From Bacteroidales bacterium (GTDB lineage: Bacteria > Bacteroidota > Bacteroidia > Bacteroidales > Lentimicrobiaceae), in assembly GCA_016709025.1 (NCBI GenBank), contig JADJEQ010000014.1:62001-126000 (forward strand): DNA of 64,000 nt. Reading direction: 5' to 3'. A program made the position numbers and the translations under genes. Positions 35,256 through 44,700 of this stretch are shown here, one piece after another. Each line of letters begins with the position of its first letter. Position 1 is the first letter of the stretch. Below the pieces are notes generated by a model that saw only the letters and a program-made list of their open reading frames with translations, was not told where the DNA came from and did not search any database.

Positions 35256-35837
35256 ATGCTTGATAAAGACGAAGTAAAGGAAGCGATTGTCAATGTGGCC
35301 CGTCACATTTTCTCCAGGTTTGGTTTCAGGAAAACCACTATGGATGAAATTGCCATTGCCAGTAAAAAAGGCAAGAGTTCCATCTATTATTATTTTGCAA
35401 GCAAAGAGGAGATTTTTCAGGCTGTAGTAGAAAAAGAAGCATTGATTCTCAGGCAGGAACTGGTCAGTGCAATTAACCAGGCTGACAGCCCGGCCAACAA
35501 ACTGAAAGCGCATGTACTGATCAGAATGCGTACGATGAAAAAGCTTGCAAACTTCTACAGTGCTATTAAGGATGACTACCTGAGTCACCTGGATTTTATC
35601 GAAAAAATAAGAAAAAAATACGATCACGAAGAAATCCAGATGATGGAGAACATCCTGAAAGAAGGCGTTCAGAATCACATTTTTGAAATTGACGATACCT
35701 CGCTGGCAGCCATTGCTATTGTTACTGCGCTTAAAGGAATGGAAATACCGCTTTTCTGGGGTGATGAAGAACATGATCTGGAACGCAGACTTGACCATCT
35801 GATCAATATTCTTTTTAATGGCGTTTTAAAACGGTGA
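35256..35837 (+). CDS. TetR/AcrR family regulator of the efflux operon
   Basis: A 193-residue regulator. N-terminal HTH: EAIVNVARHIFSRFGFRKTTMDEIAIASKKGKSSIYYYFASKEEIFQAVVEKEA, matching TetR closely; the C-terminal helices form the ligand-binding dimer domain. It directly precedes TolC, HlyD and two ABC-2 permease genes, so it likely represses this export operon. A dyad TCGACCA (35855-35861) / TGGTCGA (35873-35879) between the two and a similar sequence before its own promoter are the probable binding sites. The ligand is unknown. Confidence 0.93.
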   Translation: MLDKDEVKEAIVNVARHIFSRFGFRKTTMDEIAIASKKGKSSIYYYFASKEEIFQAVVEKEALILRQELVSAINQADSPANKLKAHVLIRMRTMKKLANFYSAIKDDYLSHLDFIEKIRKKYDHEEIQMMENILKEGVQNHIFEIDDTSLAAIAIVTALKGMEIPLFWGDEEHDLERRLDHLINILFNGVLKR

Positions 35838-35851
35838 TTTTTTTTATCTCT

Positions 35852-35879
35852 TTTTCGACCATTTTACCCTTTTGGTCGA
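35852..35879. promoter_or_regulatory. Candidate TetR operator upstream of the efflux genes
   Basis: Dyad TCGACCA (35855-35861) and TGGTCGA (35873-35879) separated by 11 nt, between the TetR stop and the TolC start (35936). Its first half shares TTTTCGACCATT with the sequence ahead of the tetR promoter, so both sites could bind the same protein. Confidence 0.6.
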
Positions 35880-35935
35880 TTGGTCATATTTTCATTCAAT
35901 ACAAAAAATAAAGAACAATTAATTACGAGAATAAA

Positions 35936-37438
35936 ATGAAAACAAGGATTCAATTCTTTATGCTGATGATGGTATTCGTCCTGTCACAAAGGGATGCCAA
36001 CGCACAATCTTTACAGGTTTCGCCGGAATTAAAAGAGCTGATTGAACTTTCTGTAGTAAAGGATTACAAGGTTGCAGATAAAATAATCGACAGGCAGATT
36101 ATTGAAACGCAGCGCAAGGCAGTCCGCTCCGCCTATATTCCCAAATTGGAGTTGGGAGGCAAATACCTGTATGCTTCCACTGCCATTGATTCCAGATTTG
36201 GTGAAATCTCCGGTTTTGAAAGCATTTCAAAACTGCAGGACTTCATGGCCAACCCGGCTTTCCCGGCTATGTTTCCCAACCTGGCCGGCCTCAGTAATGA
36301 AATAATTCAGCTTCAGCAATTTCTGGGACAGCAAGGAATGCAGCTTCCATCGCTGACCAAAGAATTGAATGGCACGCTGAATGGCAATTATTACGGAGTT
36401 GATGCCTCTGCCAATATGTTGTTGTTTAGTGGAGGGCAGGTACCGAATGTTTCGAAAGCACTTTCTCAAAAGATTATTGCACAGGAGGCTTTAACCGACA
36501 AGTGTACTTCCGATGTTATCAGTGAGGTTATATCGACTTATGACCAGCTGGCTTTGCTCAATCAATCAAAGCAGGTTCTTGATGAATCATCGGTCAGATT
36601 GAATGCTGAAAAAAAATATGCGTCTTCAGCCCTGAAAAATGGTTTTGCCACCTTATACGACTCCCTGAAAATTGCTGTTGCAGAAGCATCACTGCAGGCA
36701 AAGCAGTCGGAATATGAGAGCAAAAAAACGCTTTTAAATCAGAAATTGGCCCAACTCACCGGAAAACCGTCCGGCAGTTTTGAAATGCTGACCCCTGATT
36801 TACAACCGCTTATTTATAACAAAACCAGTTCAGATATCGCCAACAGGCCTGAGCTTCGTGCTCTGTCAGCCGGGGTTGAAGCCCGGAAATTTATGCTGAA
36901 ATCCGAAAAGTCGCACTATCTCCCAAAAGTTCAGGCATTGGCAACCGCCCGCTATGACAATATATTTAATGCCACTGCTGACTTCAGCGCACCCATGTCG
37001 ATGGGAATGGAGATCAGTAACATCACCATGGGTCCGACACTTATGGTAGGTGTAGGTTTCAAATGGGAAATCTTTAACATGTCAGGAGGCTCATCCAAAG
37101 TACGCCAGGCCAATCTGGAACTTAAGAAAGCTGAAAATGCAAGGGAAGAAGCACGTGAACAGCTTCTGCTAAACCAAACAAAGGTTTCTACCAGTTATCA
37201 GGCAGCCCTGATGCAAGTGGCTTACAAAGAAAAACAAAGGCAAGCTGCTTTCATGGCACTCGATCTGGCCCGGAAATCCTACAACCAGGGCATGATCAAC
37301 ATTACCGAACGACTGGCAGCGGAAACCGAAATGCAGAATGCTGAACTTGAATACCTGCAGGCAGTTTTTGCGCAACGCCAATCGGCGATCGAATGCTATA
37401 AAGCTACCGGAGATCTGGTATTGTCAAAGATCCGATAA
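35936..37438 (+). CDS. TolC-family outer membrane efflux protein
   Basis: A 500-residue protein with signal peptide (about 1-24). The body has the coiled, repeated OEP helices of TolC (first repeat ~35-250, second ~280-495); GLSNEIIQL, LYDSLKIAVAEASLQAKQSEYESKKTLLNQKLAQLTGKPSG and KSYNQGMINITERLAAETEMQNAELEYLQAVFAQRQSAIECYKATGDL are typical. It provides the outer membrane exit duct. It is the first structural gene of a TetR-controlled four-gene export operon; 143 bp separate it from HlyD. Confidence 0.93.
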   Translation: MKTRIQFFMLMMVFVLSQRDANAQSLQVSPELKELIELSVVKDYKVADKIIDRQIIETQRKAVRSAYIPKLELGGKYLYASTAIDSRFGEISGFESISKLQDFMANPAFPAMFPNLAGLSNEIIQLQQFLGQQGMQLPSLTKELNGTLNGNYYGVDASANMLLFSGGQVPNVSKALSQKIIAQEALTDKCTSDVISEVISTYDQLALLNQSKQVLDESSVRLNAEKKYASSALKNGFATLYDSLKIAVAEASLQAKQSEYESKKTLLNQKLAQLTGKPSGSFEMLTPDLQPLIYNKTSSDIANRPELRALSAGVEARKFMLKSEKSHYLPKVQALATARYDNIFNATADFSAPMSMGMEISNITMGPTLMVGVGFKWEIFNMSGGSSKVRQANLELKKAENAREEAREQLLLNQTKVSTSYQAALMQVAYKEKQRQAAFMALDLARKSYNQGMINITERLAAETEMQNAELEYLQAVFAQRQSAIECYKATGDLVLSKIR

Positions 37439-37581
37439 CCAAATCAGTCACCTGTTACTTTGTTTTACTCTGAACTCCAAATCAAACAGAAGAATAGAAA
37501 ATTTTCACAAAAGGCTGATGGATTCAGCCTCAGCAAAAAACCAGCATAAACAAACAGCAATTCAAAAATAATCCTCAAACA

Positions 37582-38586
37582 ATGAAAACAATCAATAAAA
37601 AACACTCAGGCCAGCTTTTCGCATTTTTAACCCTGCTCCTGGTTATTGCCCTTGTAAGCCTGGTGGGATGGATAGTAATAAAACCAGAGCCGGTTATTCT
37701 GCAGGGCCAGGCTGAAGCAACAGAAGTAAGGGTTTCGGGAAAGGTACCGGGACGTATCGAAAAGTTTCTGGCATCGGAAGGAATGCATGTAAAAAAAGGC
37801 GACACACTCGTTTTTATCAGCAGCCCGGAACTTGATGCCAGACTGGTGCAGGCCACCTCGGCTGAAGACGCAGCCAGCGCGCAAAATCAGAAAGCAACCA
37901 AAGGTGCCCGCGCCGAGCAGATTGCCACAGCTTATGAAATGTGGCAGAAAGCAGAAGTTGGTGTCAGGCTTGCTGAAATAACCTACAACCGGGTTCAGAA
38001 TATGTTTAAGGATGGTGTCGTTCCCGCTCAGAAACGCGATGAAGCGGATGCTAATTTCCAGGCTTCGGTGGCAACAGCAAAAGCAGCAAAATCGCAGTAT
38101 GATATGGCAGTAAACGGTGCCGAAACCGAGGATAAACAAGCGGCAGCCGCCATGGTAAACCGTGCCAGAGGAGCAGTTTCAGAAGTTGAATCCTATCTTT
38201 CTGAAACCATGCTCGTTTCTCCTATTGATGGTGAAGTGTCGGATGTATTTCCCAGGCAGGGCGAACTGGTTGGCTCAGGTGCCCCCATTATGAACATCGT
38301 TGACCTCAACGATATTTGGGTGGTTTTCAATATCCGCGAAGACCTGCTGTCGAAAATCAAAGCAGGCACAGAAATGGAAGCTATCGTTCCTGCTTTGGGA
38401 AATCAGCCAGTTCGGCTTAAAGTGAATTACATAAAAGCAATGGCAAGTTACGCCACCTTTAAAGCAACCAAAACCAACGGCGGGTTCGATGTAAAGAGTT
38501 TCGAAGTACATGCAATTCCCGTTTCAGTGGTTGAAGGTTTGCGCCCCGGCATGAGCCTGATGGTTGATTATGAGAAACTCAAATAA
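37582..38586 (+). CDS. HlyD-family membrane fusion protein
   Basis: A 334-residue periplasmic adaptor. One N-terminal membrane helix (about 12-32, FLTLLLVIALVSLVGWIVI), then a biotinyl-like hairpin (VRVSGKVPGRIEKFLASEGMHVKKGDTLVFI), a helical hairpin, and a C-terminal half with VSPIDGEVSDVFPRQGELVGSGAPIMNIVDLNDIWVVFNIREDLL. It bridges inner-membrane permeases to TolC. It is followed by two ABC-2 permease genes. No ATPase is in the operon. Confidence 0.94.
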   Translation: MKTINKKHSGQLFAFLTLLLVIALVSLVGWIVIKPEPVILQGQAEATEVRVSGKVPGRIEKFLASEGMHVKKGDTLVFISSPELDARLVQATSAEDAASAQNQKATKGARAEQIATAYEMWQKAEVGVRLAEITYNRVQNMFKDGVVPAQKRDEADANFQASVATAKAAKSQYDMAVNGAETEDKQAAAAMVNRARGAVSEVESYLSETMLVSPIDGEVSDVFPRQGELVGSGAPIMNIVDLNDIWVVFNIREDLLSKIKAGTEMEAIVPALGNQPVRLKVNYIKAMASYATFKATKTNGGFDVKSFEVHAIPVSVVEGLRPGMSLMVDYEKLK

Positions 38587-38672
38587 CAGTGTCTGTCATA
38601 ATATACTGATCAGTTTTTCTTCAGAACCATTATCATAACTATCCCTTTGAACCAGGTACCGAAATATCATCC

Positions 38673-39860
38673 ATGAACTTAATATTAACAAACATTCGTA
38701 ATGTCGTAATGCGGGAGCTGAACCGTATGACATCGCGCAGCCTTTACCTTTATGCTGTGCTGGTGTTCCCGGTTCTCACAATCCTTTTTTTTGCCTCCCT
38801 CTTTAAAGAAGGCGTTCCTGAAAAGATGCCCATTGCCATTGTGGACCTTGATCACACGGCCACCTCACGCAAAATCTGCAGGAATATAGATGTAACGCCG
38901 TTAAGCAATGTAACGGAATATCTGCAATCGGAAAATGAAGCAATGTCGGCTCTGAGATCGGGCCGGATTTATGGTTTTGTTGTGCTGCCCAAAAATCTGC
39001 AGGCCGATATCCTGACCTCCAGGCAACCCGCAATCAGTTACTATTATCAGAATGGCCTTTTGATCGCCGGCGGTCTGATGCAGAATGATCTTACACTCAT
39101 TCTGCACACGCTGTCGGGAGGGATCAACATTCAAAAGCGAGAAGCTATGGGTCAGCCTGAAGACTATATCATGTCGCAGGTTCAACCGGTTCAGCTTAGT
39201 ACGCACCAGCTATTTAACCCAACCGCCAATTATTCTGTCTATATATCGACCATCGTCTTACCGATTATGCTGCAACTTTTTATACTGATGATGACCGTAT
39301 ACAGCATTGGGATAGAAATCAGGGAAAAGACTTCACGTGTGTGGCTAAGGGCTTCCGGTAAATCAATCTGGGTAGCTTTAACAGGAAAATTACTTCCCTA
39401 CACTTTCATATTCTTCATCCTGATGATGTTCCAGAACTTCATGCTGTATAAGGTAATGAAGATTCCGATGCAAACCAGCATTGGCTGGTTGATGTTTGGT
39501 TCGTTATTGTTTGTGTTGGCTTATCAGGCCATCGGAATTTTTTGCATCGGACTGCTTCCGTTGATGCGACATGCCCTGAATTTCTCGGCATTTTACGGTA
39601 TTCTGGCACTGACTCTTTGCGGATTCTCATTTCCGACCGAAGCCATGCCTGCAGTGTTTCAATATTGGGCGCACGCATTTCCTGTAAGGCATTATATGCA
39701 CATATTTCAAAACCAAATCCTTACCGGGTTTGAACTAAAATATTCCATAATCTCATTCGTATACCTGGCTGTGTTTCTACTGCTTCCCCTGGTTATCATA
39801 AACCGGCTCAAATCAGCCCTGATTTATCAGAATTTTATAGAAAACGTTCATCGGAACTAA
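38673..39860 (+). CDS. ABC-2 type transporter permease
   Basis: A 395-residue permease of the ABC-2 family. A membrane helix near 25-45 is followed by a large extracytoplasmic loop (KMPIAIVDLDHTATSRKICRNIDVTPLS... GRIYGFVVLPKNLQADILTSRQPAISYYYQNG), then five more helices (about 185-380). It pairs with the second permease downstream. The usual nucleotide-binding subunit is absent from the operon, so the ATPase must be encoded elsewhere or coupling is unusual. Likely exports a drug or lipid-like substrate under TetR control (inference). Confidence 0.92.
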   Translation: MNLILTNIRNVVMRELNRMTSRSLYLYAVLVFPVLTILFFASLFKEGVPEKMPIAIVDLDHTATSRKICRNIDVTPLSNVTEYLQSENEAMSALRSGRIYGFVVLPKNLQADILTSRQPAISYYYQNGLLIAGGLMQNDLTLILHTLSGGINIQKREAMGQPEDYIMSQVQPVQLSTHQLFNPTANYSVYISTIVLPIMLQLFILMMTVYSIGIEIREKTSRVWLRASGKSIWVALTGKLLPYTFIFFILMMFQNFMLYKVMKIPMQTSIGWLMFGSLLFVLAYQAIGIFCIGLLPLMRHALNFSAFYGILALTLCGFSFPTEAMPAVFQYWAHAFPVRHYMHIFQNQILTGFELKYSIISFVYLAVFLLLPLVIINRLKSALIYQNFIENVHRN

Positions 39861-39933
39861 CTGAAAATGAAAACAGATTCACTTATTGAAATGGTGCTTA
39901 CGAATAAAATGAAGCATAAAAACAGAATACCAA

Positions 39934-41312
39934 ATGAAAAATAATGAAACACATATGCTGACCCTGATTAAGGATGGGATCCTGAATACTATGAGGATCT
40001 GGATGCGTGAATATCGACTGATATTCTCAGACATAGGGGTAATGGTGATTATTTTTGCTGTACCCCTGATTTATCCCCTGCTCTATTCATTTATCTATTA
40101 TCCGGAAGTTGTTCGTGAATTGCCCATAGCGGTAGTTGACCTTTCACATTCAACGGATAGCCGGCAGTTTGCCAGGAATCTGGATGCCACCCCCGACCTG
40201 AAAGTAGCTGCACAAAGCCTGTCAATGGGGGATGCAATTGTACTGTTTAAAAAACGTGAAGTCCGGGTATAATTCAAATACCCGAATCATTCAGTGCTGA
40301 CATCGCTTTGGGTCGCCAAACTAGTATATCAGCCTATGCTGATATGGAGTTTTTTCTATATTACAAAGCCCTGATGACTGGTACCAGCTTTGTAGCACTT
40401 GAAACGGGAAAAGAAATACAGATTCGCAACCTTATGAATGCAGGCCTGACAGAAAGAGAGGCATCGGTATCTGCCGGGCCAATACAACTCATTGACAACG
40501 CAATGGCCAACAGGTCGGGTGGCTTCGCCAGCTATGGAATTCCGGCTGCATTAATACTTATTATACAGCAAACCCTTATACTGGCTATCGGGATATTGGC
40601 CGGTACCGCCCGCGAACGTCATATTTTCGGAACACTTGTACCCCTTGATCGCAAACGCCTGGGAACATTAAGGCTGGTAGCAGGAAAAAGTGCAGCCTAC
40701 TTTTCAATTTACGCCCTGCAATGCGTATATATGCTTGGAATGATACCGCATTGGTTCGGATATGGCCGCTCAGCAGGCCTGGGTGAAATCATTGCCCTGA
40801 TAACACCTTTCCTTTTTTCAAGCATCTTTCTCGGGTTAACCTTGTCGGTTATTTTCCGGAACAGGGAAAGTGCCATGATGCTTTACCTTTTTACTTCCAT
40901 TCCGTTGCTTTTTTTGTCCGGTATTATCTGGCCGCTTTCCAATTTCGATAGCGTGTGGCTTGTGGTTCGCGAAATATTCCCATCGTCCAACGCTATGTTT
41001 GGGTTTATCAAGATGAATTCTCTTGGAGCCGGCATTTCTGAAACCAGCGGAGAGATTACTGCTTTGTGGGTACAAACAGGAATTTACTTTTTGACAGCAT
41101 GCCTGGTTTATCGATATCAGGTTAACTTTTCAGCACACATGCGCAGTGAGCTGGCTTCGCATACTTACAGGGACATCCGCGAAAGAATCGAAAAAGGCTT
41201 AAAGGAGAATATAACGGTTGCATCGGTCCGGAATCTGCAGAAGCACAAAGCCATCACACCCATGCCGGGTAAATTAAACATCTGTCATCCGGTGACAGAA
41301 CAATGGCTCTGA
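39934..41312 (+). pseudogene. Second ABC-2 permease, broken by a -1 frameshift
   Basis: Two consecutive open frames read as one ABC-2 permease of about 459 residues. The first (39934-40272) has the helix, then ELPIAVVDLSHSTDSRQFARNLDATPDLKV, and stops at FKKREVRV. The second frame resumes with GIIQIPESFSADIALGRQTSISAYADMEFFLYYKAL, the normal continuation of the same loop, and holds the remaining helices and a charged C-terminal tail. Adding one G in the GGG at 40265-40267 restores the frame (VRG-IIQIPE). Either a recent mutation or a sequence error; paralogue 38673-39860 is intact. Confidence 0.85.
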
Positions 41313-41736
41313 TTAATTGCCTGGTATCAAAAGGGAGTCAGAAGTGATGGATGATATAAATTCAGAGAATTGCACTCAGTCACACTGTGGAAAAGGCATT
41401 TTGCGAAATATCATTATACCATTGAAAATCTATACTTTAAACCTTATCTTAAGAATATTATTCAGACTAACAGATTATTATGACTGACCAGTCCTAATTT
41501 GTTATACGGAAAACTGTATATTAGCATTTAATGATGCCTGCATGTAAAATTTGTTTATGCTTTTTTAGCTTTCCCGACATAGAGTCTGTTATTTCAGAAG
41601 AGTAATGTTATAGCCCTGGGTTACTTCATCTGCTTTTCTTCCATTACATATAGGATTCATTGCATAAACTGCAATTGGATCCGGACATACCTGAATATTA
41701 CAATTAACGGTTATTAGTGCAAAAAGGGAAGTAAGT
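41313..41736. other. 424-bp spacer before the PAS kinase genes
   Basis: A/T-rich and non-coding. It probably contains the promoter for the kinase pair, but no full TAnnTTTG/-33 pair was found. No repeats or hairpins stood out. Confidence 0.4.
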
Positions 41737-44700
41737 ATGGAACAGCACATTTACAAAGAAATTTTGCAAAGTGCCCCCTTTGCATATGCCTGTCATCGTA
41801 TCAAATACGATCAGGAATCGATTGGCATTGAACTGTTTGTAACCGATGCAAACAAACAGTTTGAAGATTTATGCATGTCTGACAAGCAAACAGTTATAAA
41901 CCGTTGCCTGCCTGTTATAATGCCCGGATTGTCAGTGATATCGGACAATTGGCCTGCAATGATGGGAGAAATTGCGATAAAAGGGCTTACAAGACAACTT
42001 GAATATATCCATTTGGAAACGGGCAAACAATATACCTTACAACTCTTTTCTGCAAACAAAGATCATTGTGTTACCCTGTTTCATGAGATTCCGGTTACCA
42101 ATCATCAGGAAGAACTGATGCCGGAAGATGGTGATATCAATTTCATGGATCTTTTTGAAACGATGGCATTAGGGGCTGTTTATCAGAATGCAGATGGAGA
42201 AATAATCAGAGTTAATCAGGCTGCTGAAAGAATTCTGGGGCTGAGCAAAGATCAATTACAAGGCCGCAGTTCAATTGACCCGGCATGGAAGTCAATGTAC
42301 GAGGATGGATCAGCGTACCCCGGGGATGAGCATCCCGCGATGGTAGCGTTGAAGACCGGTAAGCCGGTATCCGGAAAAATTATGGGTATCTTTAATCCGG
42401 CATCCAACAAAACCAGCTGGATAATTATTGATGCAATTCCTCAATTCAGGACTGGTGAAACAACTCCCTTCCGGGTTCACGTTACATTTCTGGATATTAC
42501 TGAGCGGAAAATTGCTGAAGACCTGCTGCGTGAGAGTGAGGAAAAAATGCGGAGTATTTATCGGATTGCACCAGCCGGAATTGGGATTATGTGTCAAAGG
42601 AAATTCATCAGTGTAAATTCAGAAACCTGCGAAATGACCGGATACACAGAAGACGAACTCATTGGGGCTGACGCAAGGATTTTGTACCCCTCAAAGGAAG
42701 ATTATGAATATGTAGGTAAAGAAAAGTACAGGCAAATAGGAGAAAAGGGAACCGGTAGTGTATCAACCAGGTGGAAGCGAAAAGATGGCAGGATTATAAA
42801 TATCATCCTCTCCTCAACAGCCATTGACCCAAACAACCTGGACAAAGGAGTAGTATACACCGCAGTCGATATATCAGAGAGACAGAAAGCCGAAAAAAGT
42901 CTGGTTGAAAGTGAAGAAAAATTCAGAGCTGCGTTTTTTACCAGTCCCGATCTGCTGAGTATAACGAGCCTGAGTGACGGGACTTACCTTGATGTTAATG
43001 AAGCATTTATCAAAGCATCGGGCTTTACCCGTGATGAGATTATCGGTAACTCAGCTCATACTCTGAATATATGGTACAATCCGGAAGATCGCAAAAAAAT
43101 GACCGATCTTTTGAAAGAAAAGGGTTCACTGGTAAATTTTGAAACAGAATTCCGGCAGAAGGGAGGAACAACAATCCATGGTTTGATGTCGGCCAGTATT
43201 TTAACTCTTGGCGGTAAACCACATCTGCTTGCTTTTACCCGTGACATCACCGATCGCAAAGTTATGGAAAATGCACTTCGGTATAGTGAAGAACTTTACC
43301 GGACAGTAGTTTCCGCATCAGCAGATGGCATTATTCTCCGGGCAAAAAGCGGAAAAATACTTACCTGGAATAAAGCAGCAGAAAGAATTTTTGGCATCAC
43401 ATCAGAAAAGGCATTTAATCAGATTTTTGACAACCGGAAAAATTTCCTATACAGAGAAGACGACACAATCTATCCCGGCAATGAACATCCTTCCGGGATT
43501 ACCTTGTCTACGGGTGAACCAATCCGTAATGTTCAAATGAAAATAAAAAAAGAGTATGGTGACTATTATTGGATAAATGTCAATACAAACCCGGTCTTCA
43601 GCGACGACAGCGGCAAACCGTCTTCAGTTGTTATAGCCTTTACAGATATCACCAATCTGAAATTAGCCCAGAATGCATTGAGAGCTTCAGCAGAAGTGGT
43701 TAAATCAATTCCTTCAGGTCTGTTTATTTTCAAATTCGAAGAACCGGACAAATTTTACCTCTCTGATGCCAATCCAGCTGCTCTTCATTTAACAAAAATA
43801 CAACCTGAAAGAATAATCGGGAAGGAATTAAACGAAGTATGGCCGGATATTTCGAATGCCAGCCTGTCCTCTCATTTTCTGAATGTTATACAATCATCGG
43901 AGCCATACTTCAGGAATAACTTACCATTTTCCAACAGCCTGACAGAAGGCATATTCAGGATTACAGCCTTTAAAATGCCAAACAACAGGCTTGGAGTAGC
44001 TTTTGAAGATGTGACTGAATTAAAGACGGCTGAAGATCAATTAATAAATGCTAAGGAACGGGCCGAAGAAAATGAAGTTTTGCTTCGTGCCATCATAGAG
44101 AATGCCCCTTTCGAGATATGGGCAAGAAATAAGCATGATATTGGCATTCTCGAGAACCAGAATTCGGTGAATTCTATCGGAAGTATCCTTGGGCAAAAGC
44201 CTGGTTCGGCGGGAACGCCGGCAGAAATATCAGCCTTATGGAAGTCAAACAACAAACGGGTCTTCAAGGGGGAAATCATTGATGAGGAATGCGATATTAC
44301 TGTTGAAGGAGAAAAGCGGATTTATCAGCAAATTATTGCTCCGATTGTAACCGCTACCGGGATTGATGGAATTGTAGGATTTAACATCAATATCACTGAT
44401 AAGATCCTTGCGCGGCAGGCCATTGATAATGAAAGGAAAACCCTTCGCACCCTGATTGAGACCATCCCTGATCATGTTTTTATGAAAGATCTGGATGGCA
44501 GGTACATTACCTGTAATTCGAGATTTGAAAGTCTTGCAGGAATTTCCGGGAAAGAACTTGAGGGCAAAACCGATTACGATGTTTTTCCAAAAGATATGGC
44601 TGATTCCTTCAGGTATCACGACAGAAAAGCCATAGAGTTGAACAAGCCTGTAATGAATCATGAATCTGTCACCTTTAAAGGCGATGGCCATATTGAGATG

